NCBI RefSeq assembly: GCF_016899425.1
Contig: NZ_CP045994.1
Location: forward strand, 1,984,001-2,048,000
Direction: 5' to 3'
Length of the DNA stretch: 64,000 nucleotides
From: Burkholderia sp. MS389
GTDB taxonomy: Bacteria; Pseudomonadota; Gammaproteobacteria; Burkholderiales; Burkholderiaceae
The notes beneath the pieces are model-generated. The model saw nothing but the letters and a program-made list of their open reading frames with translations, was not told where the DNA came from and did no database searches. The position numbers and the translations under genes were made by a program. Shown one piece after another: positions 55,266-64,000 of this stretch (the stretch's first letter is position 1; each line of letters starts with the position of its first letter).

Positions 55266-56198
55266 TCAAATCACTCCGGATTTTAAAGGGACAAAGAAAA
55301 CGCGATCAAGCCGGGACTCTCGCCATTGCGCGTGCGCGACGCGCTCGACGAGCGTGAGCACCTGGTGCTGTCCGCTCTGCGCGCCGACCGGCGCGACGAG
55401 CCGCCCGCCGATCGCGAGCTGCTCGAGCAGCGCCTGCGGCACGTCGAGCCCGGCCGCCGCGATCACGATCGCGTCGAACGGGGCCGCGGACGGCAGGCCG
55501 ACACGCCCGTCGCCGTAATGCAGACGGATGTTCGGCACGCGCAGCGGCCGCAGGTTCAGCTTCGCGCGCTCGTAGAGCGGCTTGATGCGTTCAATCGAAT
55601 ACACGTCGCGTGCCACGTGGCTCAGCACGGCGGCCTGATAGCCGCAACCCGTGCCGATCTCGAGCACGCGCTCGAGCGTGCGGCCGGCCATCGCGAGCTC
55701 GATCATGCGCGCGACGACCGACGGCTTTGAAATGGTCTGCTGGTGGCCGATCGGCAACGCCGAATCCTCGTAGGCCTGCGTCGCGAGCCCGGGATCCACG
55801 AACAGGTGGCGCGGCACCGCGGCCATCGCGTCCAGCACGCGCGCATCGGTCACGCCGTTCGCGCGCAGCCGTTCGACCATCCGCTCGCGCACACGTTCCG
55901 ACGTGAGCGCGAACGCGCCGGCCGGCGCGATGCTCGGCGCAGCCGGCTTCGGCAGCGCGGGTTTCAGCGCGGTCGGCTTCGGTGCGGTCGCCGGCTTCGC
56001 GGCGGCGATACCCGGCAGCGGCGCCCGCGCGGCGGCCGGCTTCACCGCAACCGGTTTCAGTACGGCTGCGGGTTTGTCGGCGGCCTTAGGCACCGCACCC
56101 GCCGCTTGGCGTTCGCCGGGCCGACCTTCCGATTTGCGTGGCGCTCGTTTGAGATCTTCGAGCGCGAGCGGGAACCGCTTCGCGCGCTCGCCGCTCAT
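55266..56198 (-). CDS. pcm: Protein-L-isoaspartate O-methyltransferase
   Basis: Pcm methylates abnormal L-isoaspartyl residues so that damaged proteins can be repaired in stationary phase. The catalytic domain is the last ~205 residues of 310 and has the SAM motif G-T-G-C-G-Y-Q near residue 182 and the substrate block P-I-G-H-Q-Q-T-I-S near 148. The first ~100 residues are an extra, low-complexity extension rich in lysine, alanine and proline (repeated K-P-A-A and A-K-P-type units) not found in E. coli Pcm (208 residues). The ATG overlaps the surE stop by four bases, so the pair is translationally coupled. Confidence 0.93.
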   Translation of the reverse strand: MSGERAKRFPLALEDLKRAPRKSEGRPGERQAAGAVPKAADKPAAVLKPVAVKPAAARAPLPGIAAAKPATAPKPTALKPALPKPAAPSIAPAGAFALTSERVRERMVERLRANGVTDARVLDAMAAVPRHLFVDPGLATQAYEDSALPIGHQQTISKPSVVARMIELAMAGRTLERVLEIGTGCGYQAAVLSHVARDVYSIERIKPLYERAKLNLRPLRVPNIRLHYGDGRVGLPSAAPFDAIVIAAAGLDVPQALLEQLAIGGRLVAPVGAQSGQHQVLTLVERVAHAQWRESRLDRVFFVPLKSGVI

Positions 56199-56956
56199 GA
56201 AGCCCGCCCTCCGGCGCGCGCCCATTCGCGCGTCGCGGGCAGCATCTGCGTATGCGTGAGATCGAGCTGCAGCGGCGTGATCGATACGAAACCGTTTGCG
56301 ACGGCGTGAAAATCGGTGCCTTCGCTGGCGTCCAGCGCGTCGCCCGCGGCGCCGATCCAGTAGATCGGCTCGCCGCGCGGGTCGGTCTGGCGAATCACCG
56401 GCTGCGACGGATGACGCTTGCCGAGGCGCGTGACCTGCCAGCCCTTCAGTTGGTCGTACGGCAGGTTCGGAATATTGACGTTCAGCAACGGGTTGCCCGG
56501 CAGCGGATGCGCGAGGTAGTGCTCGACGATTTCCGCGGCGACGCGCGCGGCGTCGGCCAGATGGGCCCAGCCCTTGTCGACCAGCGAGAACGCGATGGCC
56601 GGCACGCCGAACATGATGCCTTCGGTGGCGGCCGCAACTGTCCCCGAATAGAGCGTGTCTTCGCCCATGTTCTGGCCATTGTTGATGCCGGACACGACGA
56701 TGTCCGGCCGCGCGTCGGCCATCCCCGTCAGCGCGACGTGCACCGAATCGGTCGGCGTGCCGTTCACGTAGAAGAAACCCGTACCCGCTGCGCGCTGCAC
56801 CGACAGCGGCCGCGACAACGTGAGGGAATTCGACGCGCCGCTGCAGTTCTGCTCGGGCGCGATCACCGTAAGCTCGGCCAGCGGCTGCAGCGCTTCGCTG
56901 AGCGCGGCGAGACCGGGGGCGAGATAGCCGTCGTCGTTGCTGAGTAGGATTCGCAT
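56195..56956 (-). CDS. surE: 5'/3'-nucleotidase SurE
   Basis: SurE is a metal-dependent survival protein that removes phosphate from nucleoside monophosphates. The 253-residue protein opens with the family signature [10 protein letters not shown] (aspartates 8 and 9 bind metal), followed by the S-G-A-S-N-S-L-T and N-G-T-P-T-D-S-V motifs. The frame is open upstream through GC-rich sequence, but the ATG at 56956 starts the conserved part directly. It heads surE-pcm-nlpD-rpoS-exonuclease, genes associated with stationary-phase survival. Confidence 0.96.
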   Translation of the reverse strand: MRILLSNDDGYLAPGLAALSEALQPLAELTVIAPEQNCSGASNSLTLSRPLSVQRAAGTGFFYVNGTPTDSVHVALTGMADARPDIVVSGINNGQNMGEDTLYSGTVAAATEGIMFGVPAIAFSLVDKGWAHLADAARVAAEIVEHYLAHPLPGNPLLNVNIPNLPYDQLKGWQVTRLGKRHPSQPVIRQTDPRGEPIYWIGAAGDALDASEGTDFHAVANGFVSITPLQLDLTHTQMLPATREWARAGGRAS

Positions 56957-57173
56957 CCGGCGATTGTAACCGAGGAAAGATGGCGCGAGAGCGACAGTCC
57001 GGCCGCCGTGGACGGGCGGGTATACGCATGGGCACGCGATGCGCCGCCGCACTGCGCGGCGGCGTTCCGCGCGTTGGGGAAAACACCGGGCCGCCGGGTT
57101 TTCCGCCCGCCGAAAATCTCGTCGGGGAACCCTTCGTCGAGCGGCCCGGCGCAAAGCGCTACGCCGGCTGCGC

Positions 57174-58379
57174 TCAGATCGCGCCCGCCTCGCGCAGCGC
57201 GGCAATCGCGTGCGCGTCGTAGCCGAGGCCGCGCAGCACCTCGTCGGTATGCTCGCCCAGCTCGGGACCGAGCCAGCGCGTTTCGCCCGGCGTGTCCGAC
57301 AGCTTCGGCGTGATGTTCGGCAGCGGAATGTCCGTACCGTCGGCCAGCTTGAAACGCTGGATCATCTGGCGCGCGACGAACTGCGGATCGGTGAACATGT
57401 CGGCCGCGCTGTAGATGCGCCCGGCCGGCACGTCGGCCGCATTGAGCACGACGAGCGCCTCGTCGATCGTGCGCGGCGCGAGCCACGCGGCGATCGCGTC
57501 GTCGATTTCCTGCGTGCGCGGCACCCGCCCGTCGTTTTGCGCGAGCGCGGGATCGTCGGCGAGGTCGTCGCGCTCGATCGCCTTCATCAGCCGCTTGAAG
57601 ATCGGATCGCTGTTGCCGCCGATCACGATGCTGCCGTCGCGGCACGCGTACGTATTCGACGGCACGATGCCCGGCAGCGACGCGCCGGTGCGCTCGCGCA
57701 CCATCCCGTACACGCCGTACTCGGGCACCACGCTTTCCATCATGTTGAAGACGGCTTCATAGAGTGCAACGTCGACCACCTGCCCCGCGCCGCCGTTGAC
57801 CTTGCGGTGATGGAGCGCCATCAGCGCGCCGATCACGCCGTGCAGCGCGGCGATCGAATCGCCGATCGAGATCCCGATGCGCGGCGGCGGCAGATCCGGA
57901 TAGCCGGTGATGTGGCGCAGCCCGCCCATCGATTCGGCTATCGCGCCGAAGCCGGGGCGGTCGCGGTACGGGCCCGTCTGCCCGTAGCCGGACAGGCGCA
58001 CCATCACGAGGCCCGGATTGTCGGCCGACAGCACGTCGTAGCCGAGCCCGAGCTTTTCGAGCAGGCCCGGACGGAAATTCTCGATCACGATGTCGGCCTC
58101 GCTCGCGAGCTGCCGCGCGATCGCCTTGCCGGCGTCGGCTTTCAGATTGAGCGTGACCGATTTCTTGTTGCGCGCCTGCACCGACCACCACAGCGACGTG
58201 CCGCCCTGCTCCGGATGGAGCTTGCGCCACTTGCGCAGCGGGTCGCCGCCGTTCGGATCCTCGATCTTGATCACTTCCGCGCCGAATTCGGCGAACAGCC
58301 GCGACGCGAACGGTCCCGCGATCAGCGTTCCGAATTCGAGCACTTTGACGCCCGCGAGCGGGCCCTGGCTGGTGCTCAT
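57174..58379 (-). CDS. CaiB/BaiF-family (class III) CoA transferase
   Basis: The 401-residue protein belongs to family III CoA transferases, which move CoA between carboxylic acids. It has the family start [12 protein letters not shown] near residue 13, the [14 protein letters not shown] block near 128, and the catalytic aspartate D174 in I-G-D-S-I-A-A-L-H. Candidate substrates range from succinate/mesaconate and formate/oxalate to carnitine; none is fixed by neighbours. It stands alone between recR and surE. No ribosome site is strong; ATG at 58379 is the first consistent start. Confidence 0.92.
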   Translation of the reverse strand: MSTSQGPLAGVKVLEFGTLIAGPFASRLFAEFGAEVIKIEDPNGGDPLRKWRKLHPEQGGTSLWWSVQARNKKSVTLNLKADAGKAIARQLASEADIVIENFRPGLLEKLGLGYDVLSADNPGLVMVRLSGYGQTGPYRDRPGFGAIAESMGGLRHITGYPDLPPPRIGISIGDSIAALHGVIGALMALHHRKVNGGAGQVVDVALYEAVFNMMESVVPEYGVYGMVRERTGASLPGIVPSNTYACRDGSIVIGGNSDPIFKRLMKAIERDDLADDPALAQNDGRVPRTQEIDDAIAAWLAPRTIDEALVVLNAADVPAGRIYSAADMFTDPQFVARQMIQRFKLADGTDIPLPNITPKLSDTPGETRWLGPELGEHTDEVLRGLGYDAHAIAALREAGAI

Positions 58380-58433
58380 GTGTCTCCTAGGGTCTGTTTA
58401 CATCTGGCACGTGCATGCGTTGCCACGAGAAAC

Positions 58434-58455
58434 GGCGCCGCCGGCAGGCGGCGCC
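58434..58455 (-). terminator. GC hairpin after recR
   Basis: A perfect 9-base stem (58434-58442 with 58447-58455, loop GGCA) ends five bases after the recR stop. A short T-run of three follows on the minus strand, so it is a moderate terminator for dnaX-ybaB-recR. Confidence 0.75.
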
Positions 58456-58459
58456 CGGC

Positions 58460-59056
58460 TTACATCGTGCGGCGGTCGAGCATCGCGCGGGCGATGGTGC
58501 CCGCGTCGACGTACTCGAGCTCGCCGCCCACCGGCACGCCGCGCGCAAGGCGCGTGACGGCCAGCCCGCGCGCCTTGAGCGTCTGGCCGAGGTAGTGGGC
58601 GGTGGCTTCGCCTTCGTTCGTGAAGTTGGTCGCGAGCACGACTTCCTTGACGACGCCGTCGGATGCGCGCCGCACGAGGCGGTCGAAATGGATTTCCTTC
58701 GGGCCGATTCCGTCGAGCGGGCTCAGTCGCCCCATCAGCACGAAATACAGCCCGCGGTAGGTCATCGTCTGCTCGAGCATGATCTGGTCGGCAGGCGTCT
58801 CGACGACGCACAGCAGCGTCGGATCACGCTCCTCGTCGCTGCAGACCTCGCAGATCTGCGCTTCGGTGAACGTGTTGCACTTCTCGCAGTGCTGCAGGTG
58901 CTCGGTTGCGAACAGCAGTGACCGGCCGAGCCGCTCCGCGCCCTCGCGGTCGTGCTGCATCAGGTGAACCGCCATGCGCTGCGCGGATTTCGGCCCGACG
59001 CCGGGCAGCACGCGCAACGCTTCGACGAGAGCGGACAAGGCGGACGGCTGTTTCAT
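58460..59056 (-). CDS. recR: Recombination protein RecR
   Basis: RecR forms a tetrameric ring that works with RecO/RecF to load RecA at gaps. The 198-residue protein has an N-terminal helix-hairpin-helix (L-P-G-V-G-P-K-S-A), a C4 zinc finger (C-E-K-C-N ... C-E-V-C) near residues 57-72 and a Toprim domain beginning V-V-E-T-P-A-D near 84. It follows ybaB in the usual dnaX-ybaB-recR order. The ATG at 59056 is the first start before the conserved sequence. Confidence 0.97.
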   Translation of the reverse strand: MKQPSALSALVEALRVLPGVGPKSAQRMAVHLMQHDREGAERLGRSLLFATEHLQHCEKCNTFTEAQICEVCSDEERDPTLLCVVETPADQIMLEQTMTYRGLYFVLMGRLSPLDGIGPKEIHFDRLVRRASDGVVKEVVLATNFTNEGEATAHYLGQTLKARGLAVTRLARGVPVGGELEYVDAGTIARAMLDRRTM

Positions 59057-59087
59057 ACGGCGGCAAACGGTGGCAAGGACGCGGCGC

Positions 59088-59414
59088 TCAGAACGGCAGC
59101 TTGAAGCCCGGGGGCAGCGGCAGGCCCGACGTCATGCCGCTCATCTTTTCCTGCGACGTGGCTTCGGCCTTGCGCACCGCGTCGTTGAACGCAGCGGCGA
59201 CGAGATCCTCGAGCATGTCCTTGTCGTCCGCGAGCAGGCTCGGGTCGATCGACACGCGGCGCACTTCGTTGCGGCACGTCATCGTCACCTTGACGAGGCC
59301 GGCGCCCGACTGCCCTTCGACCTCGATCAGCGCAAGCTGCTCCTGCATCTTCTTCATGTTTTCCTGCATTTGCTGCGCTTGCTTCATCAGTCCGGCGAGG
59401 TTGCCTTTCAACAT
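59088..59414 (-). CDS. YbaB/EbfC-family nucleoid-associated protein
   Basis: YbaB/EbfC proteins are small dimers that bind DNA and help organise the nucleoid. The 108-residue protein shows the family features [17 protein letters not shown] near the start and [11 protein letters not shown] in the centre. The ATG at 59414 was chosen because this is the family start; the earlier in-frame start lies inside a hairpin. It sits between dnaX and recR, separated from dnaX by a terminator-like hairpin. Confidence 0.96.
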   Translation of the reverse strand: MLKGNLAGLMKQAQQMQENMKKMQEQLALIEVEGQSGAGLVKVTMTCRNEVRRVSIDPSLLADDKDMLEDLVAAAFNDAVRKAEATSQEKMSGMTSGLPLPPGFKLPF

Positions 59415-59440
59415 GGGAATACTCCTTCTTGATCGTGTGA

Positions 59441-59464
59441 AAACCGGCACGCGGCGCGTGCCGG
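59441..59464 (-). terminator. Terminator-like hairpin between dnaX and ybaB
   Basis: A perfect 9-base stem (59444-59452 with 59456-59464, three-base loop) is followed on the minus strand by GTTTTC. It would reduce but probably not abolish read-through into ybaB and recR. Confidence 0.65.
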
Positions 59465-59509
59465 CCAATGTGTGCGGGGCGTGATTGTGCCTGTCGCGGG
59501 GCGGTCAGT

Positions 59510-61885
59510 TCAATGCAGCGTAGGCGGCGCGCCGTCCGGCGCCGAATCGGCGAGCGGGCGCACCGAGCCCTCGACGATGCGCGCACCGAAGTCGCGCACG
59601 AGCTGCTGGACGAACGGATCGCCGTGAATCTCCTGCTCGGCTTCGCGCTGGCGTGCCGCGCGCGCGGCCGCATCGAGCGCCGCCGCGGTGCGCCGGGCGG
59701 GCCCGACCTCGACGCTCACCTCGACCGGCTTGCCGAGCGCATCGGCCAGTGCGGCCTTCAGCTTCGCCACCTGCGCGGCGTCCGCATACTGCGGCACCGG
59801 CACCGACAATTTCAATGCGCTCGCATCGACGGCCGTCAGTTCGCTGTTGAACGCAAGCTGGTACGCGACGCCCTTCAGCGGCAGCCGCGCGGCGAGCGCC
59901 GGCCATTCGCCGTCGAAGCCGATCGCATCGAGCGCGATCGCCGGCGGCAACGGGCGCGTGTCGATCGGCGCGGCCGGACGGGCTTCCGCCTGCTTCGGCG
60001 TCACGCGCACATCGTCGGGACCGCTGTCGAACACCGGCACGAAGCCGTCGTCGGAACCGCCGAACATCTCGTCGGCGCTGAGCGGTACGTAGTCGTCCGG
60101 CGGGATGTCTTCCCACGGCGGCGACGGCTGGCGCGAATCGGCTGCTTGCGGCGCACGCGCAGCGGCACGCGGCGTCGGCACCTGAACGGCGGGACGCGGC
60201 GCGGCCGGTTTTTCGGCGGCCGGCTGGGCCGCCGCCGGCTTCGCTGCCGCGCCTGCGCGCCCGCGGTCCGACGACACGCGCATCCCTGCATTGCGCAGCA
60301 CGTCGAGCGCGGCGGCGGCACCGCCCGCGCGCGCCGCCGGACGGGCGGCGGCCGGCTCGGGCGACGCGGCGCGCGGCGCCGGTGCGGGCTGCGGCACCGG
60401 TTCGTCGTTTCGCTGCGCGGCGGCAACGGCAGGCGGCTCGGGTTCCTTGCGGGCGGGAGGCGGCGCGTCGCCGGCGGGCGCAGCCTTCTCCTCCGGCTGC
60501 GGCGGCTCGATCGCTTGAACGTCGGCCGCGACCGGTGCCGGAGCTGCCTTTTCGGGCGCCGAAACGGGTGCTTCCGCCGGTGCCGAAACGACCGCCGGCT
60601 TGGTGACCGGCCGGGCGGCTTCGTCACTGGACTGCGCCGGCCCCGAACGCGCGACCGGCGCAACAGGCGCAACAGGCGCAGCCGGCGCCGCGGCTTGCGG
60701 CCGTGCTGCGGCAGCTACCGGCTTCGCCGCAGCAGCGCGCGGAGCCGGCACCGCACGCGGCGGCACGGACGGCTGACCGGCCGACGCACTGCCGGCGCCA
60801 GCGGCCGGCTCGAACGCGAGCATCCGCAGCAGCGTCATCGTGAAGCCGGCGTATTCGTCCGGCGCCAGGCCGAGCTCGGCGCGCCCAACCGTCGCGATCT
60901 GATAGAACAATTGCACCTGCTCGGGGCTCAGCGTCTCCGCGAAACGGCGCAGGTCGGCCGCTTCCGGCCATTCGTCGAGCACCGAGCCCGGCGCGAACTG
61001 CGCCCACGCGATCCGGTGCAGCAGGCTCGCGAGATCCTGCAGCGCGGTCGAGAACGACAGGCTGCGCAGCGACATCTCGTCGGCAATCGCGAGGATTTCC
61101 GGGCCGTTGCCGGCCGCGAGCGCGTCGAGCAGGCGCACCATGTAAGTCTGGTCGAGCGCGCCAAGCATGCCCGACACCGCCGACTCGGTCACCTCGTTCG
61201 CCGAATAGGCGATCGCCTGGTCGGTCAGCGACAGCGCGTCGCGCATGCTGCCCTGCGCGGCGCGCGCGAGCAGGCGCAGCGCCTGCAGCTCGAACGTGAT
61301 CTGCTCTTCGCCGAGGATCCGCTCGAGATGCGACACGATGTGCCCGGCCGGCATCTGCTTCAGGTTGAACTGCAGGCAGCGCGACAGCACGGTGACGGGG
61401 ATTTTCTGCGGATCGGTCGTCGCGAGGATGAACTTGACGTGCGGCGGCGGCTCTTCGAGCGTCTTCAGCATCGCGTTGAACGCGTGGTTCGTCAGCATGT
61501 GCACTTCGTCGATCATGTAGACCTTGAAGCGCGCATCGACGGGCGCGTACACCGCGCGCTCGAGCAGCGCGGCCATCTCGTCGACGCCGCGGTTGCTCGC
61601 CGCGTCCATCTCGACGTAATCGACGAAACGGCCCTCGTCGATCTCGCGACAGGCGCGACACACGCCGCACGGCTGCGACGTGACGCCGGTTTCACAGTTG
61701 AGCGCCTTCGCGAAGATCCGCGACAGCGTCGTCTTGCCGACACCGCGGGTTCCGGTAAACAGATAGGCGTGATGGAGACGCCCGCCGTCGAGCGCGTGCG
61801 TAAGCGCCCTGACGACGTGCTCCTGGCCGACGAGCGAAGCGAAATCCTTCGGACGCCACTTGCGTGCGAGAACTTGATAGGTCAT
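59510..61885 (-). CDS. dnaX: DNA polymerase III subunit gamma/tau
   Basis: DnaX is the clamp-loader ATPase of the replicative polymerase. The 791-residue protein has the start Y-Q-V-L-A-R-K-W-R-P, Walker A G-T-R-G-V-G-K-T-T near residue 46, and a C4 zinc finger (C-E-T-G ... C-G-V-C-R-A-C) near residues 65-80. Further on are the S-R-C-L-Q-F-N-L block of the AAA+ domain, then a long alanine/proline-rich linker (about 370-610) and a C-terminal tau region. I see no A-A-A-A-A-A-G slippery run, so production of a short gamma form by frameshift as in E. coli is not evident. The 4.5S RNA gene lies upstream on the same strand. Confidence 0.96.
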   Translation of the reverse strand: MTYQVLARKWRPKDFASLVGQEHVVRALTHALDGGRLHHAYLFTGTRGVGKTTLSRIFAKALNCETGVTSQPCGVCRACREIDEGRFVDYVEMDAASNRGVDEMAALLERAVYAPVDARFKVYMIDEVHMLTNHAFNAMLKTLEEPPPHVKFILATTDPQKIPVTVLSRCLQFNLKQMPAGHIVSHLERILGEEQITFELQALRLLARAAQGSMRDALSLTDQAIAYSANEVTESAVSGMLGALDQTYMVRLLDALAAGNGPEILAIADEMSLRSLSFSTALQDLASLLHRIAWAQFAPGSVLDEWPEAADLRRFAETLSPEQVQLFYQIATVGRAELGLAPDEYAGFTMTLLRMLAFEPAAGAGSASAGQPSVPPRAVPAPRAAAAKPVAAAARPQAAAPAAPVAPVAPVARSGPAQSSDEAARPVTKPAVVSAPAEAPVSAPEKAAPAPVAADVQAIEPPQPEEKAAPAGDAPPPARKEPEPPAVAAAQRNDEPVPQPAPAPRAASPEPAAARPAARAGGAAAALDVLRNAGMRVSSDRGRAGAAAKPAAAQPAAEKPAAPRPAVQVPTPRAAARAPQAADSRQPSPPWEDIPPDDYVPLSADEMFGGSDDGFVPVFDSGPDDVRVTPKQAEARPAAPIDTRPLPPAIALDAIGFDGEWPALAARLPLKGVAYQLAFNSELTAVDASALKLSVPVPQYADAAQVAKLKAALADALGKPVEVSVEVGPARRTAAALDAAARAARQREAEQEIHGDPFVQQLVRDFGARIVEGSVRPLADSAPDGAPPTLH

Positions 61886-61978
61886 CGGGAAATTGTATCA
61901 GTAACGCTGCGTCGCGCCGACACGCGAAACGGTGCGGAACACGGGCAAGGCGCAGGTCGAACGGAGTGTAATGCAGAA

Positions 61979-62004
61979 ATAAAAAACGCCCTGCGAACGG
62001 GGCG
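61979..62004 (-). terminator. Intrinsic terminator of the 4.5S RNA gene
   Basis: On the minus strand a CGCCC/GGGCG stem (62000-62004 with 61987-61991) is followed by TTTTTTATTT, ending the small RNA transcript before dnaX. Confidence 0.9.
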
Positions 62005-62013
62005 AGAAGGAAG

Positions 62014-62113
62014 GTGACGAGCCCAACCCTCGGCACTGGCGGAAAACGATTGTGGCTGCTTCGTTCCCGACCTGACCAGGTTCACCGCCCCACCATGCGA
62101 GGAGGCCCGTCAC
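62014..62113 (-). ncRNA. ffs: Signal recognition particle 4.5S RNA
   Basis: On the minus strand the ~100-base region contains the conserved SRP tetraloop-domain sequence (GGTCAGGTCGGGAACGAAGC, about 62049-62075), close to the GGTCAGGTCCGGAAGGAAGC of E. coli. The two ends (GTGACGGGCC and GGGCTCGTCAC) pair to form the long hairpin. This RNA binds Ffh to target nascent membrane proteins. Ends are set from the terminal pairing and may be off by a few bases. An extended -10 lies five bases upstream. Confidence 0.93.
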
Positions 62114-62118
62114 GGCAT

Positions 62119-62124
62119 ATTCTA
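62119..62124 (-). promoter_or_regulatory. Extended -10 box of ffs
   Basis: On the minus strand TGATAGAAT ends five bases before the predicted first base of the 4.5S RNA (62113), which agrees with the start deduced from the RNA fold. A -35 box is not clear. Confidence 0.6.
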
Positions 62125-62500
62125 TCACCGCTTCCGGACGAATGCGACCGTTTGTTCGCATCAATGCGAATCTCGCCGGGCAAACCGGCGCGTCGTCCAT
62201 TCGGACACGCCGCATGCGGCCCGCCCCTTGTAATTGGCGGACCGGCCTCCACCTGCATGGCACAACGGTCGAACGTCGCGTCGTACCCCTACTCGCGTAG
62301 CGGCTACTATCGCCGCCCGCAGCAGATAGCAATTTAGGCTAATATGACGCCCGAACGACCCGCGAGCCGCGGATGCAGCGCTTACGCCCCTCCTTTCCGG
62401 AAAGGCGGAGTGACCTGCCGCAGCGGCCGGCAGCCTACGGCGGCCGGTACGCCGCAACGCGCAAGCAGGCAGTCCCCGAACCGTAAGAGGTATTGACCCA
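62125..62500. other. Spacer between ffs and trxA, no gene seen
   Basis: About 375 bases without a supported gene. The trxA promoter is likely here: a TAATAT box at 62340-62345 is the best -10 candidate. A perfect CCTTTCCGGAAAGG palindrome lies at 62392-62405. The short open frames on both strands have no homology that I recognise. Confidence 0.6.
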
Positions 62501-62827
62501 ATGAGCGAACAGATCAAACACATCAGCGACGCATCGTTCGAACAGGACGTCGTCAAGTCCGACAAGCCCGTGCTCGTCGATTTCTGGGCCGAATGGTGCG
62601 GCCCGTGCAAGATGATCGCCCCGATCCTCGACGAAGTCGCGAAGGACTACGGCGACAAGCTGCAGATCGCGAAGATCAACGTCGACGACAACCAGGCCAC
62701 GCCCGCGAAATTCGGCGTGCGCGGCATCCCGACGCTGATCCTGTTCAAGAACGGCGCGGCCGCCGCACAGAAGGTCGGCGCGCTGTCGAAGTCGCAGCTC
62801 ACCGCGTTCCTGGACAGCCACCTGTAA
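62501..62827 (+). CDS. trxA: Thioredoxin
   Basis: TrxA is the general cytoplasmic protein-disulfide reductant, recycled by thioredoxin reductase, and electron donor for ribonucleotide reductase. The 108-residue protein has the active site W-C-G-P-C (C33 and C36), the buried aspartate of V-D-F-W-A and the cis-proline motif G-I-P-T-L. Codon use is strongly biased, as in highly expressed genes. GAGG lies nine bases before the ATG. It precedes rho, separated by a long hairpin and a promoter; trxA-rho is a common proteobacterial order. Confidence 0.98.
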   Translation: MSEQIKHISDASFEQDVVKSDKPVLVDFWAEWCGPCKMIAPILDEVAKDYGDKLQIAKINVDDNQATPAKFGVRGIPTLILFKNGAAAAQKVGALSKSQLTAFLDSHL

Positions 62828-62842
62828 TACCGGCAGTTCCGC

Positions 62843-62870
62843 GGACGTGTTGTCAGTCGGCAACACGTCC
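62843..62870. repeat. Strong hairpin between trxA and rho
   Basis: A perfect 10-base stem (62843-62852 with 62861-62870, eight-base loop) lies 15 bases after the trxA stop. No U-run follows, so it may protect the trxA 3' end or be a Rho-dependent site. Confidence 0.65.
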
Positions 62871-62916
62871 GTTGTCAAGCCGCCGATCGCTCGCTCAAGC
62901 GCGAATCGGGCTATGC

Positions 62917-62922
62917 TAGAAT
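62917..62922 (+). promoter_or_regulatory. Extended -10 box upstream of rho
   Basis: The sequence TGCTAGAAT is an extended -10 (TGn plus TAGAAT) 100 bases before the rho start, giving a leader of roughly 95 bases. The -35 region is poor, which an extended -10 can compensate. Confidence 0.55.
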
Positions 62923-63022
62923 TAAAAAACGTCGACAAGACGCATTTAAGTCTCTGAGCGCTTCCGCTCGCCCTCCTCCCTTATTTTCTTTCGTCGCATC
63001 TCCTCCCTGGCGGGTTCTCCGT

Positions 63023-64000
63023 ATGCATTTATCCGAGCTCAAGTCTCTGCACGTCTCCGAACTGATCGAAATGGCCAATGGCCTGGAGATCGAAAACGCG
63101 AACCGCCTGCGCAAGCAGGAGCTGATGTTCGCCATTCTCAAAAAGCGCGCCAAGACGGGAGAGACGATCTTCGGCGACGGTACGCTCGAAGTGCTGCCGG
63201 ACGGCTTCGGCTTCCTGCGCTCGCCGGAAATGTCGTACCTCGCGAGCACCGACGACATCTATATCAGCCCGTCGCAGATCCGCCGCTTCAACCTGCACAC
63301 CGGCGACACCATCGAAGGTGAAGTCCGCACGCCGAAGGACGGCGAGCGCTACTTCGCGCTGGTGAAGGTCGACAAAGTCAACGGGCAGCCGCCCGAGGCC
63401 TCGAAACACAAGATCATGTTCGAGAACCTCACGCCGCTGCACCCGAACAAGCCGCTCTCGCTCGAACGCGAAATGCGCGGCGAGGAAAACGTCACGGGCC
63501 GCATCATCGACATGATCGCGCCGATCGGCAAGGGCCAGCGCGGCCTGCTCGTCGCGTCGCCGAAGTCGGGCAAGACCGTGATGCTCCAGCACATCGCGCA
63601 CGCGATCAAGCAGAACCACCCGGACGTGATCCTGTTCGTGCTGCTGATCGACGAGCGTCCGGAAGAAGTGACCGAAATGCAGCGCTCGGTCGCCGGCGAA
63701 GTGATCGCGTCGACGTTCGACGAACCGGCCACGCGCCACGTCCAGGTCGCCGAAATGGTGATCGAGAAGGCGAAGCGCCTCGTCGAAATGAAGCACGACG
63801 TCGTGATTCTGCTCGACTCGATCACGCGTCTCGCGCGTGCGTACAACACCGTGATCCCGGCGTCGGGCAAGGTGCTGACGGGCGGTGTCGACGCGAACGC
63901 GCTGCAGCGTCCGAAGCGCTTCTTCGGCGCGGCGCGCAACATCGAGGAAGGCGGCTCGCTGACGATCATCGGCACCGCGCTGATCGAAACCGGCAGCCGC
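63023..64000 (+). CDS. rho: Transcription termination factor Rho (3' end beyond the window)
   Basis: Rho is the hexameric RNA helicase that ends transcription at unstructured C-rich RNA. The first 326 codons are present and the frame is open at the window edge, so the gene is cut. Visible are the N-terminal domain ([13 protein letters not shown]), the RNA-binding cold-shock domain (G-F-G-F-L-R-S near residue 61), Walker A P-K-S-G-K-T near 180, Walker B V-V-I-L-L-D-S and the Q-loop/R-loop region up to [10 protein letters not shown]. About 95 residues are missing compared with a typical 420-residue Rho. The ATG at 63023 lies a few bases after a GGCGGGT stretch. Confidence 0.97.
   Translation, partial: MHLSELKSLHVSELIEMANGLEIENANRLRKQELMFAILKKRAKTGETIFGDGTLEVLPDGFGFLRSPEMSYLASTDDIYISPSQIRRFNLHTGDTIEGEVRTPKDGERYFALVKVDKVNGQPPEASKHKIMFENLTPLHPNKPLSLEREMRGEENVTGRIIDMIAPIGKGQRGLLVASPKSGKTVMLQHIAHAIKQNHPDVILFVLLIDERPEEVTEMQRSVAGEVIASTFDEPATRHVQVAEMVIEKAKRLVEMKHDVVILLDSITRLARAYNTVIPASGKVLTGGVDANALQRPKRFFGAARNIEEGGSLTIIGTALIETGSR

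Noticed and set aside
59510..61885. Programmed -1 frameshift site in dnaX as in E. coli
   Set aside because: No A-rich slippery heptamer was seen at the expected place; the full-length tau frame is uninterrupted.
59468..62017. 849-codon open frame opposite dnaX
   Set aside because: Shadow frame of Arg/Gly-rich composition; DnaX is clear on the minus strand.

Overview
This window looks like a chromosome segment from a betaproteobacterium of the genus Burkholderia, most likely the B. cepacia complex. The DNA is GC-rich with strong G/C preference at third codon positions. The gene order is the one I know from that genus: phaC-phaA-phaB-phaR beside rimO, ndk-rlmN-rodZ-ispG-hisS-yfgM-bamB-der-hfq-hflX-hflK-hflC-hisZ-purA, and surE-pcm-nlpD-rpoS. 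The genus call is from recall of these families, not from a database search.

Layout. Positions 1-6843 hold accessory and metabolic genes: two exported proteins of unknown function, an MDR-type oxidoreductase divergent from a LysR regulator, serB, metC and a sugar kinase. rimO (6847-8208) is followed by an insert (about 8209-15630) that interrupts an otherwise housekeeping neighbourhood. The insert carries a type VI secretion spike gene (vgrG), a translationally coupled large protein with a membrane-active N-terminus and a C-terminal toxin-like domain, a pentapeptide-repeat protein that is the likely immunity factor, a decayed helix-turn-helix gene and an AT-rich stretch. The polyhydroxyalkanoate cluster phaC-phaA-phaB-phaR runs at 20875-16168. 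Next come pgeF-rluD facing bamD, a DinG-like helicase, tex and kup.

From 48976 down to 32416 almost every gene is on the minus strand in one long housekeeping block: nucleotide kinase, rRNA methylation, isoprenoid synthesis, histidyl-tRNA synthetase, outer-membrane assembly, the Der GTPase, Hfq, HflX/HflK/HflC, HisZ, PurA and a phosphoribosyltransferase. After a Bax-inhibitor-type membrane protein and rlmD come the stationary-phase block surE-pcm-nlpD-rpoS-exonuclease, a CoA transferase, the replication/recombination block dnaX-ybaB-recR, the 4.5S signal-recognition-particle RNA, trxA and the first 326 codons of rho, which runs off the window end.

The most interesting object is the 9772-11280 protein. 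Its last ~147 residues resemble the catalytic chain of cholera toxin / heat-labile enterotoxin: a K-L-Y start, a G-L-P-x-R-G turn, an N-I-D-L-x-E-H-A block, a V-N-x-V-L block and an E-x-E motif. The arginine expected at the start appears as histidine. Together with the VgrG in front and the pentapeptide protein behind, this reads as a candidate ADP-ribosyltransferase effector/immunity module of a type VI secretion system. Non-coding structure of note includes several long perfect hairpins without a U-tract, a three-copy 14-bp tandem repeat downstream of rlmN, and a shared extended -10 signal (TGnTAGAAT) in front of ffs, rho and an apparently near-leaderless gene.
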